Source: Burkholderiales bacterium (GTDB lineage: Bacteria > Pseudomonadota > Gammaproteobacteria > Burkholderiales > SG8-39). From it: a stretch of 64,000 nucleotides of DNA. This document shows, one piece after another, positions 8,287 through 17,043 of the stretch; the stretch's first letter is position 1, and every line of letters begins with the position of its first letter. The position numbers were made by a program, and so were the translations under genes. Location: the NCBI GenBank assembly GCA_014860445.1, contig JACZJT010000042.1, forward strand, positions 1-64,000, in the 5' to 3' direction. The notes under the pieces were generated by a model, which searched no databases, was not told where the DNA came from, and saw only the letters and a program-made list of their open reading frames with translations.

Positions 8287-8300
8287 CGCGGGAACGCGGC

Positions 8301-8555
8301 TCAGCCGCCGGCGATCGGCGGCCAGATGGCAAGAACCTCGCCTTCTGCCAGGGCGCGCGTGGCGCGCTCCGCCGGGGGCACGAACACGCCGTCGACAAGC
8401 ACCAGATGGCAGAGCTTGATCGGCAGACTCCAGGTTTCTATGACCTGCGCCGGGGAGGTCCCGGCGGGGAGGTCCAGTTCCACTGCATTGGTCTTGCGTG
8501 CCTGGGTCGGCAGATGATCGGAAAGCGTCGCGTAAAGCTTGAGCGTTACCTTCAT
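8301..8555 (-). CDS. MoaD/ThiS-like sulfur-carrier protein
   Basis: An 84-residue beta-grasp protein ending in Ile-Ala-Gly-Gly. The C-terminal Gly-Gly is the residue pair that is adenylated and thiocarboxylated in MoaD and ThiS. The middle motif Val-Asp-Gly-Val-Phe-Val-Pro and the end Gly-Glu-Val-Leu-Ala-Ile-Trp-Pro-Pro are typical of the family. Its ATG overlaps the stop of the aorC-like gene (ATGA), so translation is coupled. Genes like this often accompany tungsten aldehyde oxidoreductases, so a role in making the pterin dithiolene of the W cofactor is likely. The start at 8555 was chosen over an upstream ATG because Met-Lys-Val-Thr-Leu-Lys begins the domain. Confidence 0.85.
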   Translation of the reverse strand: MKVTLKLYATLSDHLPTQARKTNAVELDLPAGTSPAQVIETWSLPIKLCHLVLVDGVFVPPAERATRALAEGEVLAIWPPIAGG

Positions 8556-9799
8556 GCGGCTTTCTGGGCGGCCCCCAGGTAGGCCGTCATGAACTGGGTC
8601 GGATCCTGCAGCAGCTTCGCCTTCCATTCTCCTAGCCGCACCCGGCCCTGGATCAGCCCGCGCAGCGCGCCCACGTGATCCGTCCAGCCGATGCTGGTGG
8701 CGCCGACCAGAACGTCATCCTTGAACTGCAGCGACAGATAGTGGAAGCCCGCCTCGTCCACCAGTTCCACGCCGTCGCCGCCTTCCGCGCCCTCCCACTG
8801 GCCGAACGAAGTCGAAATCAAACCCAGCGTGTCGAGCACGTTGATCGCGAGGCTGCCTTGCATGGCCAGTTGCTGCCCGGACATATTGGCAGCGGCAGTG
8901 CGCGCCTGGTCCGCCGCATTGGGCTGGATCGCATTGAGTTGCGGCTGGCCGGAATGAAACCCGACGGCCTCGGTGACGTCGCCGGCAGCGTAGATTTCCG
9001 GCACGCTACTCTGCATCCGCTCGTTGACCAGAATGCCGTCACCGACTTTGACGCCGCTGCCCTTGAGGAAAGCGATATTCGGGCGTACGCCGGCCGCAGA
9101 GATGAGCAGGTCGCATTCGATCGATTTTCCGTTGGAGAGTTTGACCTGCATCGCTCCCTTGCCAGCGGCCGTGATGGCTTCGGCGCGGGCGTTGACATGT
9201 ACCGCCACACCCTTTTCCTCCACCCACTGCCGGATCAGATTGCCGGCTTTCTCGGTCATCATGCGCGGCACCATGCGGTCGCCCATTTCCACCACGCATA
9301 ACTTCACGCCGCGCTCCGCCAGCGCCTGCAAAATGATGGAGCCGATGAAGCCGGCGCCCAGTTGCAGCACGCGCGCGCCCTTCTTCGTCTTGGCTGCGAT
9401 CTCGCGCGCGTCCGCCAGGGTCCAGCAGGTATGCACGTTGGGCAGATCGATGCCGGGAATCGCGGGACGCAGTGGATGCGAGCCGGTCGCGATCAGCAGG
9501 CGGTCGTAGGAAAGTTTTTCTCCGTTCGATAGCGCCACGCTGCGCGCCTTGCTGTCGACTTTTTCGGCGCGTGCAACGATCAGCCGGATGTTCAGTCCCT
9601 CGTAGTGCCCGGCATCCTTGCGCAGGTAAGTCCCCTGCTCGCCGATATTGCCGGTGAGCAGGTAGGGAATCGCCATGCGTGAATACGGCGGTTCGTTTTC
9701 GTCGCCGACCAGCACGATATCCGCGCTCGCGTCCAGCTTGCGCAGTGCTTCTGCCGCGACCACGCCGGCCGGGCCGTTACCGATGATGACATGTTTCAT
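8552..9799 (-). CDS. aorC: FAD/NAD-dependent oxidoreductase subunit of aldehyde oxidoreductase (AorC-like)
   Basis: A 415-residue pyridine nucleotide-disulfide-type oxidoreductase. The N-terminal Ile-Gly-Asn-Gly-Pro-Ala-Gly binds FAD and a second dinucleotide fold at about residues 147-153 (Leu-Gly-Ala-Gly-Phe-Ile-Gly) binds NAD(P). An Ala-Gly-Asp-Val motif near residue 275 closes the FAD site. There is no redox-active Cys pair as in disulfide reductases, which fits NADH-linked electron transfer. In the AorABC enzyme of Aromatoleum this subunit passes electrons from the Fe-S subunit to NAD+. The start is Met-Lys-His-Val-Ile-Ile-Gly at 9799; a longer frame to 9847 adds a poorly conserved leader. 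Confidence 0.85.
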   Translation of the reverse strand: MKHVIIGNGPAGVVAAEALRKLDASADIVLVGDENEPPYSRMAIPYLLTGNIGEQGTYLRKDAGHYEGLNIRLIVARAEKVDSKARSVALSNGEKLSYDRLLIATGSHPLRPAIPGIDLPNVHTCWTLADAREIAAKTKKGARVLQLGAGFIGSIILQALAERGVKLCVVEMGDRMVPRMMTEKAGNLIRQWVEEKGVAVHVNARAEAITAAGKGAMQVKLSNGKSIECDLLISAAGVRPNIAFLKGSGVKVGDGILVNERMQSSVPEIYAAGDVTEAVGFHSGQPQLNAIQPNAADQARTAAANMSGQQLAMQGSLAINVLDTLGLISTSFGQWEGAEGGDGVELVDEAGFHYLSLQFKDDVLVGATSIGWTDHVGALRGLIQGRVRLGEWKAKLLQDPTQFMTAYLGAAQKAA

Positions 9800-9868
9800 G
9801 GAGCGTTCCTCAAATGAAAACGCCAGGGCGCCGGCACGGCCGGGCACCCTGGCGTGTACAGCGACGAC

Positions 9869-11716
9869 TCAGAGCCCTAGCCGTTTGAGCGTGTCCTTGG
9901 AAGGCACGCCCTTCTCATCCCAGCCGCGGGCCTTGTAGTACTCCGGCCGCATGACGTCGATGCCGTTGACCTTGCCCTTGGCCGGGCCGGTCTTGGCCGC
10001 TTCGGTCTTCAGGCGCGGCGGCAGATCGTCATCCTTGGCGGTGAATCCGGCCGCGTTGTTGAACACGCGCTCCATGTTCCAGATGCGCTCGCCCACCAGT
10101 GCCAGTTTCTCCATCGACCAGCCGCCTTCGCAGGCCGCATCGAGCTGCGGCTGCAAATCGGCCAGCGTCCAGGCAAAGGTGGTGAACACGCACACGCCGG
10201 CTGAATCAAACACCGAGGTCGCGTCCTGGAAGGCTTTGACCAGATCGGCCTTGCCTTCGGTCACCAGCGGGTCGGTCTTGACGGGAATGCCCAGTACTTC
10301 CGAGGCGACTGTGTAGCCGCGCAAATGGCAGGCACCGCGGTTCGATGTGGCGTAGGCGAGGCCCATACCCTGGATGCCGCGCGAATCGTAGGCGGGGAAT
10401 TCCTGCTTTTTCACACCCATGGAGAGTTCGGGTTTGCCGTACTTGGCGCACAAGCGTGCTGAGCCCAAGCCCAACTCTTTGCCGAAGCCCTCGCCTTTCG
10501 CCGTCATCTCAGACAGTTTGACCAGCGCCTCGGCCGAACCGAAAGGTGCGTCCATGCCGATTTGTTCCTTGGTCAGGATGCCCAGATCATAGAGTTCCAT
10601 GGCCGCGCCTACGGTGGCACCGAAGGTGATCGGATCGTAACCGTCTTCGTTGCAGATCAGATTGGCATACTGCAGCGCCTCCAGGTCGCCCACGCCATTG
10701 GCCGCGCCCAGCGCCCAGGCGGCTTCGTATTCGAGACCGCCGGAGGCGCCCCAGTATTCCGGCTTGTTAACTACGCTGAAGTGGCCCTCGTCCATCTTGG
10801 AGATGCGGCCGCAGGCGATGGTGCAGCCGAAGCAGGCGGCGTTGGTCACCAACTGCGCCTTGCCGTCGGTGGGCCGTTTTTCATGCATGGCCTCGCCCGA
10901 AATTTTGCGCGCGTCCTCAAACTGCACATCGCGGTGGTTGCGCGTGGGCAGGGCGCCCATTTCGTTGATCACGTTCATCAGCACCTGGGTGCCGTAGGTG
11001 GGCAGTCCTTGGCTGGTGACCGCATTTTCGGCGAGTACTTTTTTCGCTGCTACCGTCGCCTTCATGAACGCCTTGCCGTCCTTGATGCCGCCTGCGCCCT
11101 TGGTGCCGCGAATCGCGACAGCTTTCAGGTTCTTCGAACCCATCACCGTGCCGACGCCCGAGCGGCCGGCGGCGCGATGCAGATCATTGACGATGCAGGC
11201 ATACATCACGCCGTTTTCGCCGGCACGGCCGATGCTGCACACGCGCGTCTGTGGATCCTGGTGTGTTTTCTTGATGATCTCCTCGGTTTGCCAGACGGTC
11301 TTGCCCCACAGATGCGCAGCATCGCGCAATTCGGCCTTGTCGTCCTCGATCGCGAGGTAAACGGGTTTGGGGGATTTGCCTTCGAAGATCACCATGTCCC
11401 AGCCGGCGAACTTCATCTCGGCGCCGAAATAACCGCCGGAGTTGGAGCAGGCGATGGCGCCGGTGAGCGCGCCCTTGGTGATCACCGAATAGCGTCCGCC
11501 GGTCGAAGCCATGGTTCCGGTCAGTGGGCCGGTGGCCATGATCATTTTGTTGGCGGGGGAGAGCGGATCGACTTTCGGATCCACCTCCTCGACGAAGTAT
11601 TTGGTCGCCAGGCCGCGCTGGCCCAGGTATTCCTGCGCCCACTTCATGTTGAGCGGCTCGGATTTGCACGTGCCTTTGCTCAGGTCAACGCGCAGAACTT
11701 TCTTTGTCCATCCCAT
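9869..11716 (-). CDS. aorB: tungsten-dependent aldehyde:ferredoxin oxidoreductase, catalytic subunit (AorB-like)
   Basis: A 615-residue protein that should oxidise aldehydes to acids (or reduce acids) at a tungsten bis-pyranopterin site. The N-terminal domain has Leu-Arg-Val-Asp-Leu-Ser and Gly-Pro-Leu-Thr-Gly, and pterin-binding regions include Arg-Ala-Ala-Gly-Arg-Ser-Gly-Val-Gly-Thr-Val-Met-Gly-Ser-Lys. The [4Fe-4S] ligands are Cys295-x2-Cys298-x3-Cys302 and Cys509. Length fits the family (about 600-620). The subunit set (small Fe-S protein, this protein, FAD/NAD protein) matches the AorABC type rather than the single-subunit archaeal enzyme. Substrate range in the family is broad, so the physiological aldehyde is not set by sequence. 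Confidence 0.93.
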   Translation of the reverse strand: MGWTKKVLRVDLSKGTCKSEPLNMKWAQEYLGQRGLATKYFVEEVDPKVDPLSPANKMIMATGPLTGTMASTGGRYSVITKGALTGAIACSNSGGYFGAEMKFAGWDMVIFEGKSPKPVYLAIEDDKAELRDAAHLWGKTVWQTEEIIKKTHQDPQTRVCSIGRAGENGVMYACIVNDLHRAAGRSGVGTVMGSKNLKAVAIRGTKGAGGIKDGKAFMKATVAAKKVLAENAVTSQGLPTYGTQVLMNVINEMGALPTRNHRDVQFEDARKISGEAMHEKRPTDGKAQLVTNAACFGCTIACGRISKMDEGHFSVVNKPEYWGASGGLEYEAAWALGAANGVGDLEALQYANLICNEDGYDPITFGATVGAAMELYDLGILTKEQIGMDAPFGSAEALVKLSEMTAKGEGFGKELGLGSARLCAKYGKPELSMGVKKQEFPAYDSRGIQGMGLAYATSNRGACHLRGYTVASEVLGIPVKTDPLVTEGKADLVKAFQDATSVFDSAGVCVFTTFAWTLADLQPQLDAACEGGWSMEKLALVGERIWNMERVFNNAAGFTAKDDDLPPRLKTEAAKTGPAKGKVNGIDVMRPEYYKARGWDEKGVPSKDTLKRLGL

Positions 11717-11728
11717 GATCTTCTCCTC

Positions 11729-12208
11729 TTATCCGTTGGCGCGCGGTTGAGTGTCGGTCTTGCCGGCCCATTGCTTCATCTTGTCCAGGCCGGTCCAGTC
11801 CGCGTCGACATAGGTGATCGCGGCGGTCGGACAGGCGCTGGCGCAGGCCGGGTCGCCGCCGCAGAGGTCACACTTCTGCACTTTGCCGGTCTCGACGACA
11901 TAGTTCACCGTGCCGAACGGGCAGGCGATGGTGCACACCTTGCAGCCCACGCAGGTGGCGTCGTTCACCACCTTGGCACCGGTCAGCGCGTCGAGCTTGA
12001 TGGCCTCGACCGGGCAGGCGTGCAGGCACCAGGCTTCGGCGCACTGTGTGCAGGTGTAAGGCACCATGCGCCCGGCGTGCTCGAAATTGAATACCTTGAT
12101 GCGCGATTTCGAAATGTTAAAGACGCCGTAGTTCTCGTAAGAACACGCCATCTCGCACTGCAGGCAGCCTGTGCACTTGTTCGCGTCGATATACAGCGAT
12201 TTCTGCAT
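11729..12208 (-). CDS. aorA: four-cluster ferredoxin-like subunit of aldehyde oxidoreductase (AorA-like)
   Basis: A 159-residue protein with 16 Cys in four ferredoxin-like groups: Cys-x2-Cys-x2-Cys-x3-Cys near the start, Cys-x2-Cys-x4-Cys-x3-Cys-Pro, Cys-x2-Cys-x2-Cys-x3-Cys-Pro and Cys-x2-Cys-x5-Cys-x3-Cys-Pro. It should carry four [4Fe-4S] clusters and conduct electrons between AorB and AorC. This is the DmsB/HycB-like fold. A strong AGGAGA ribosome site precedes the ATG at 12208; the longer frame to 12403 runs into the promoter region and was rejected. It is the first gene of the aor transcript, 12 bases before aorB. Confidence 0.9.
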   Translation of the reverse strand: MQKSLYIDANKCTGCLQCEMACSYENYGVFNISKSRIKVFNFEHAGRMVPYTCTQCAEAWCLHACPVEAIKLDALTGAKVVNDATCVGCKVCTIACPFGTVNYVVETGKVQKCDLCGGDPACASACPTAAITYVDADWTGLDKMKQWAGKTDTQPRANG

Positions 12209-12288
12209 GACCTGGTCTCCTGGTTGGGATTGTTGCTTGCTTCGTCGAACGCTGCGGTTTTCTGAATTTCTCCGATTTTTGTAAAATA

Positions 12289-12317
12289 AGTCTAGTGCGA
12301 TTGAAAGCACCTGTAAA
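12289..12317 (-). promoter_or_regulatory. candidate sigma-70 promoter of the aor genes
   Basis: On the minus strand TTTACA (12317-12312) and TAGACT (12294-12289) are separated by 17 bases and lie 80 bases before the aorA start, in the 228-bp region shared with the aceE-type gene. No regulator site was recognised. Confidence 0.4.
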
Positions 12318-12436
12318 CGAGATTTCGACGTCTCTTTGACGACACGCCTACCCCGGGCAGCAGATTCTGCGCTAGCATTTACTGCATCCCGTACGAACGG
12401 CACACGCTGCGCTGCAATATTGTCAAAGGAACCGTC

Positions 12437-15154
12437 ATGACCGACCTGTCCGATTTGGGCTCATCCGCCTTCTGGCGCGTCAACCCCAAGGATTCCGACC
12501 CGCGTGAAACGCGCGAGTGGCTGGAGGCTTTCGACGCAATGGTGGAGGCGGAAGGCCGCGAACGCGCGACTTATTTGTTGCGCCGGCTGCTCGACCACGC
12601 GCGAAAGCGGCGCGTGCAGCTGCCGCCGGTGCTCAATACGCCTTACCGCAATAGCGTCGGTCTCGCCGACCAGCCGCAGTTTCCGGGCAATCTCGACATC
12701 GAGCAGCGTTTGTCCTCGATCGTGCGCTGGAACGCGCTGGCGATGGTGGTGCGCGCCAACCGTGCGTTTCCCGAGCTGGGAGGACACATTGCGAGCTATG
12801 CCTCGGCGGCGGACCTGTTCGAGGTGGGCTTCAATCATTTCTTTCGTGCCGGGCAGGCCGGAGAGAACAAGGGCGCCGATGGCGGCGACCTGGTCTATTT
12901 CCAGCCGCACTCGGCGACCGGCGTCTACTCGCGCGCGTTTCTCGAAGGACGGCTGAGCGAAGCCCAGCTCGCGCATTACCGGCGAGAAACAGGCGGTGAC
13001 GCCGGCCAGTCACGGGCGGCGAGCGCAAACGGCAAAGCGTCCGAAATCCCGGTTCACAAGGGGCAGGGTCTGTCCTCCTATCCCCATCCATGGTTGATGC
13101 CCGATTTCTGGCAATTTCCCACCGGCTCCATGGGCCTGGGGCCGATCCAGGCGATCTGCCAGGCGCGCTTCATGAAATATCTTGCCGGCCGGGGCATTCT
13201 TGACACGACAACGCGCAAGGTCTGGGCATTCGTCGGCGACGGCGAAATGGACGAGCCCGAGTCTCTCGCAGGTTTGTCGCTGGCCGCCCGCGAAGGACTG
13301 GACAATCTGATCGTCGTCGTCAATTGCAATTTGCAGCGGCTCGATGGGCCGGTGCGCGGCAACGGCTCGGTGATTCAGGAACTCGAGGGCTTGTATGCCG
13401 GTGCCGGCTGGAACGTGGTGAAGCTGCTGTGGGGCTCGGACTGGGATTCGCTGTTTGTGCGCGACGACGACGGCATGCTGCTGCAGCGCCTGCACGAAAC
13501 CGTGGACGGGGAATTCCAGACCTATGCGGCGACTGACGGCCGCTTCAACCGCGAGCACTTTTTCAACAAGTATCCGGAGTTGCAGGCGCTGGTGGCGCAC
13601 ATGTCGGACGAGGATATCGACCGGCTGCGCCGCGGTGGCCACGACCCGGTAAAAATTTACGCTGCGTACCACACTGCAACGCAACACCGCGGCCAGCCCA
13701 CGGTGATTCTCGCCCAGACCAAGAAGGGCTACGGCATGGGGCACTGGGGCCAGGGCAAGATGAGCACGCATCAGCAGAAAAAACTCGATGTCGAAGCCTT
13801 GCGCGCGTTTCGCGAGCGTTTTTCACTGCCTCTGTCGGACGAGGATATCGAGCAGGTGCGCTTTTACAAGCCGGCGGATGACGCACCGGAGATGAAATAC
13901 CTGCACGCGCAACGTCGCGCGCTGGGCGGTTATCTGCCTGCGCGTTGCAGCGTTGCGCCTAAGCTGGAAGTGCCGGCGCTGTCGCAGTTCGCTAAGATTC
14001 TCGAGGGCTCGAACGCGCGCGAACAATCCACCACCATGGCATTCGTGCAGATCCTCGCGCAACTGCTGAAGGACCCGGTATTGGGAAAACGCATTGTGCC
14101 TATCGTCGCCGACGAGGCGCGCACCTTCGGCATGCAAACCTTGTTCCGCCAGGTCGGCATCTACGCCGCGCTGGGCCAGTTGTATGAACCCGAGGACCAT
14201 GACGAACTGCTCTATTACAAAGAGGCGAAGGACGGCCAGATCCTGGAAGAAGGCATCAACGAAGCCGGTGCCCTGTCCTCGTGGATCGCGGCGGCGACGA
14301 GCTACAGCGCGCACGGCACGCCGATGCTGCCCTTCTATGCGTTTTACTCGATGTTCGGATTTCAGCGCGTCGGCGACCTGATCTGGGCGGCGGCCGATTC
14401 GCGCTCGCGCGGATTCCTGATCGGGGCCACCGCCGGGCGCACCACGCTAGCCGGGGAGGGGCTGCAGCATCAGGACGGCAGCAGCCATCTTCTCGCATCC
14501 ACCATACAGAACTGCGTCGCCTACGACCCCTGCTTCGGCTACGAGCTCGCGGTCATCCTGCAGGACGGCATGCGGCGCATGCTCGCCGAACAGGAGGACG
14601 TGTTCTATTACGTCACCGTGATGAACGAAAACTATGCACAGCCGGCGCTGCCCGCGGGGACGGAGGAAGGCATCCGGCGCGGCATGTATCTGCTGCAGCC
14701 CTCACGCCTCGCGCTCGCTGCGCCGGCAGCCGCGAAGAAACTTCCGCGCGTACGGCTCCTGGGTGCCGGCACCATTTTGCGCGAGGCGCTTGCCGCCGCC
14801 GCAATTCTCGAGCAGGAATACGACATTGCCGCGGACGTCTGGAGCGTCACCAGTTTCACTGAACTGCGCCGCGACGGCCTCGAATGCGAACGCTGGAACC
14901 GTGAGCATCCCGGCGAAGTGCGTCAAAGCTGGGTGGAGCAATGCCTGGGGCCGGACTCGAGTCCTGTCGTGGCGGCCAGCGACTACGTGCGCACCGTGCC
15001 CGACCTGATCCGGACCTGGGTGCCGGGCAGGTATGTTGCGCTAGGAACCGACGGCTTCGGACGCAGCGACACGCGTGCCGCGCTGAGGCGCTTTTTCGGC
15101 GTCGATGCGCAGAGCATCGCCAAGGCGGCGGCTGCCGTTTCGCGTAGCGGATGA
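12437..15154 (+). CDS. aceE: AceE-type 2-oxoacid dehydrogenase E1 component (homodimeric, thiamine diphosphate)
   Basis: A 905-residue protein, close to E. coli AceE (887). The thiamine diphosphate motif runs from Gly-Asp-Gly-Glu-Met-Asp-Glu-Pro-Glu-Ser (about residue 269) to Asn-Cys-Asn-Leu-Gln-Arg-Leu-Asp-Gly-Pro-Val. The C-terminal transketolase-like half has Asp-Glu-Ala-Arg-Thr-Phe-Gly-Met and the loop around Gln-His-Gln-Asp-Gly-Ser-Ser-His. It would decarboxylate pyruvate, or a close homologue such as 2-oxobutyrate (MdeB is a known AceE-like 2-oxobutyrate E1). No E2 (aceF) or E3 (lpd) gene is adjacent, unlike a normal pdh operon, so a specialised second copy is likely. It is divergent from the aor genes. 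Confidence 0.9.
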   Translation: MTDLSDLGSSAFWRVNPKDSDPRETREWLEAFDAMVEAEGRERATYLLRRLLDHARKRRVQLPPVLNTPYRNSVGLADQPQFPGNLDIEQRLSSIVRWNALAMVVRANRAFPELGGHIASYASAADLFEVGFNHFFRAGQAGENKGADGGDLVYFQPHSATGVYSRAFLEGRLSEAQLAHYRRETGGDAGQSRAASANGKASEIPVHKGQGLSSYPHPWLMPDFWQFPTGSMGLGPIQAICQARFMKYLAGRGILDTTTRKVWAFVGDGEMDEPESLAGLSLAAREGLDNLIVVVNCNLQRLDGPVRGNGSVIQELEGLYAGAGWNVVKLLWGSDWDSLFVRDDDGMLLQRLHETVDGEFQTYAATDGRFNREHFFNKYPELQALVAHMSDEDIDRLRRGGHDPVKIYAAYHTATQHRGQPTVILAQTKKGYGMGHWGQGKMSTHQQKKLDVEALRAFRERFSLPLSDEDIEQVRFYKPADDAPEMKYLHAQRRALGGYLPARCSVAPKLEVPALSQFAKILEGSNAREQSTTMAFVQILAQLLKDPVLGKRIVPIVADEARTFGMQTLFRQVGIYAALGQLYEPEDHDELLYYKEAKDGQILEEGINEAGALSSWIAAATSYSAHGTPMLPFYAFYSMFGFQRVGDLIWAAADSRSRGFLIGATAGRTTLAGEGLQHQDGSSHLLASTIQNCVAYDPCFGYELAVILQDGMRRMLAEQEDVFYYVTVMNENYAQPALPAGTEEGIRRGMYLLQPSRLALAAPAAAKKLPRVRLLGAGTILREALAAAAILEQEYDIAADVWSVTSFTELRRDGLECERWNREHPGEVRQSWVEQCLGPDSSPVVAASDYVRTVPDLIRTWVPGRYVALGTDGFGRSDTRAALRRFFGVDAQSIAKAAAAVSRSG

Positions 15155-15199
15155 AACGACTTCAGGTCGAAAAATCGCCGAACCCGCTCCCGGCGGTGT

Positions 15200-15595
15200 T
15201 CAGTCTTTTATTGTATTCCCGGGGTTTTCGCCGTAAGGCGGCGAATAGATCACCAGCACCCGCGCCGGCGTGTCGCTGGTTACGGTGAAGGTATGACGCA
15301 TGTCGGCCGGAAAGAAGCAACAGTCACCGGGGCCGAGTTCGCGGGTCTGACCGCCGACTTCGGCCAAGGCGCGCCCATCGAGCATATAGCAGACCTGCTC
15401 GATGCCGGGGTGGCTGTGCGGTAGCGCGCCTTTGCCTTTTTCGATGACACCCAGCACCAGTTCGACCTTGGTGGCGCCGACGGTCTCGGGACCGATCAGG
15501 CGGTAGTTTGTGGTGCCGGTGTGGTTCGCAGGGTGATACGCCGCCACGGATTGCTGGTTGACGAAATAGCTCGGCGCCTTGTCCGGACTGGTCAT
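15200..15595 (-). CDS. cupin-domain protein
   Basis: A 131-residue single-domain cupin. The metal-site motifs are clear: His-Ser-His-Pro-Gly-Ile-Glu-Gln (two His and a Glu at about residues 60-66) and Pro-Gly-Asp-Cys-Cys-Phe-Phe-Pro-Ala-Asp-Met-Arg-His (about 88-100), giving a His2-Glu-His site. Such proteins act as sugar-binding, dioxygenase or regulatory proteins; which applies here is open. The ATG at 15595 follows GGGGGAG; a longer frame to 15646 overlaps an FNR-type box and was rejected. It converges on the aceE-type gene and diverges from hemA. Confidence 0.85.
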   Translation of the reverse strand: MTSPDKAPSYFVNQQSVAAYHPANHTGTTNYRLIGPETVGATKVELVLGVIEKGKGALPHSHPGIEQVCYMLDGRALAEVGGQTRELGPGDCCFFPADMRHTFTVTSDTPARVLVIYSPPYGENPGNTIKD

Positions 15596-15632
15596 GGCAG
15601 TCTCCCCCGGTCGTTTTGCGCATTCTAGCCGC

Positions 15633-15646
15633 TTGATCCAGATCAA
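15633..15646. promoter_or_regulatory. FNR/ANR-type binding site between cupin gene and hemA
   Basis: TTGATCCAGATCAA is a perfect match to the FNR consensus TTGAT-N4-ATCAA. Its centre (15639.5) is about 51 bp before the likely hemA transcription start and 37 bp from the cupin start codon. In Pseudomonas aeruginosa hemA is induced in low oxygen through Anr, so oxygen control of hemA is plausible. Confidence 0.7.
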
Positions 15647-15678
15647 ACACTAGCGAAGACTAAGCCATTGACTTGGCT

Positions 15679-15684
15679 TATAAT
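15679..15684 (+). promoter_or_regulatory. -10 element of the hemA promoter
   Basis: A perfect TATAAT lies 78 bases before the hemA ATG. No good -35 is at the right distance (AAGACT at 15656-15661); this is what one expects of an activator-dependent promoter. The TTGACT at 15668 is only 5 bases away and cannot be its -35. Confidence 0.6.
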
Positions 15685-15762
15685 TGCACCGATCCATGAA
15701 TCATGGGAGACGCCGTTATGACCGCGCCCCGCGATTCTATTGCCCGAACCAGCGGAAACGAC

Positions 15763-17016
15763 ATGCAGCTTTATGCCCTCGGCCTGAACCACAACACCGC
15801 GCCGCTCGCAATCCGCGAGCAGATGGTGTTTCACGCCGAAAAACTGCAGATGGCGCTGCGCGAGCTGACTCAGACCAAGCGGGTCGGGGAAGCCGCAATC
15901 CTCTCAACATGCAACCGTACCGAGCTTTACTGCTCGTCGACAGAGCCGCACGAGGCCCTGCACTGGCTGGCCGAGTATCAGCGTGTGAAGCCGCAGGATC
16001 TGAAGCCCTTCCTTTATACCTTGCCCAAGGAACAGGCGGTGCGCCACGCGTTTCGCGTCGCCTCGGGCCTGGAATCCATGGTGTTGGGGGAACCCCAGAT
16101 TCTCGGCCAGATGAAGGAGGCGGTGCGCCAGGCAGAATCCGCCGGCACCATGGGTACGCTGCTGCACAAGTTGTTCCAACGCTCCTTCGCGGTCGCCAAG
16201 GAGGTGCGCACCAATACGCAAATCGGCGCCAACGTGGTTTCCATGGCCGCTGCCTCGGTAAAGCTTGCCGCGCGCATTTTCCCGAGTCTCAAGGAGCAGA
16301 AGATCCTTTTCATCGGCGCGGGGGAGATGATCGACCTGTGCGCCACGCATTTCGCCGCGCAGCAGCCGCGCGCCATCACGGTGGCGAGCCGCACCCTGGA
16401 ACGAGCGCGTGCGCTGGCGCACCGCTTCAACGGTCAGGCGATCGAGTTGCGCGAGCTCTCCGAACAACTGCACGAGTACGACATCGTCGTGTCCTGCACC
16501 GCCAGTTCTCTGCCCATACTCGGCAAGGGTACGGTGGAACGCGCGATCAAGGCACGTCGGCACCGCCCCATGTTCATGGTGGATCTGGCCGTGCCGCGGG
16601 ACATCGAGCCCGAGGTCGCGGAAATGGACGACGTGTTCCTCTATACCGTGGACGATCTGGGCCAGATGGTGAAGACCGGCGCCGACGCGCGCCAGTCGGC
16701 GGTCGCGCAGGCCGAGGCCATTATCGAAACCAGCGTGGGCAGTTTTCTGCACTGGTTGTCGTCGCGGGACCTGGTGCCTACGATCCGTGCGCTGCGCAGC
16801 CACGCGGAAGAAGCGCGCGGCGAGGAAGTGCAGCGCGCGCTGAAGCTGCTGGCGCGTGGCGACGATCCGAAGCAGGTGCTGGAGGCGCTTTCGCACGGAC
16901 TCACCAACAAGTTGATGCATGCGCCTACCCAGGCGCTCAACGACGCTTCCGCTGAAGAGCGAACCCGGCTCACCGAGCTGGTGTCCCGCCTTTACCAAAT
17001 CCGCAGCCCGCGCTAG
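15763..17016 (+). CDS. hemA: glutamyl-tRNA reductase
   Basis: A 417-residue enzyme that reduces glutamyl-tRNA to glutamate-1-semialdehyde, the first step of heme synthesis by the C5 route. The N-terminal catalytic domain holds Ser-Thr-Cys-Asn-Arg-Thr-Glu with the nucleophile at Cys50, exactly the position of E. coli Cys50. The NADPH domain begins at Leu-Phe-Ile-Gly-Ala-Gly-Glu-Met and the C-terminal dimerisation helix follows. The ATG at 15763 is supported by this numbering; an ATG at 15718 has a better ribosome site (GGGAG) and would add 15 residues. It leads a likely operon with prfA and prmC, an order common in proteobacteria, and is preceded by an FNR-type box. Confidence 0.97.
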   Translation: MQLYALGLNHNTAPLAIREQMVFHAEKLQMALRELTQTKRVGEAAILSTCNRTELYCSSTEPHEALHWLAEYQRVKPQDLKPFLYTLPKEQAVRHAFRVASGLESMVLGEPQILGQMKEAVRQAESAGTMGTLLHKLFQRSFAVAKEVRTNTQIGANVVSMAAASVKLAARIFPSLKEQKILFIGAGEMIDLCATHFAAQQPRAITVASRTLERARALAHRFNGQAIELRELSEQLHEYDIVVSCTASSLPILGKGTVERAIKARRHRPMFMVDLAVPRDIEPEVAEMDDVFLYTVDDLGQMVKTGADARQSAVAQAEAIIETSVGSFLHWLSSRDLVPTIRALRSHAEEARGEEVQRALKLLARGDDPKQVLEALSHGLTNKLMHAPTQALNDASAEERTRLTELVSRLYQIRSPR

Positions 17017-17043
17017 CCGGCAGCGCGATCCGCCGCCCAGGCC

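Noticed and set aside
15668-15673. TTGACT just before the hemA -10
   Set aside because: Only 5 bases from TATAAT, so it cannot serve as its -35; 16-18 bases are needed.
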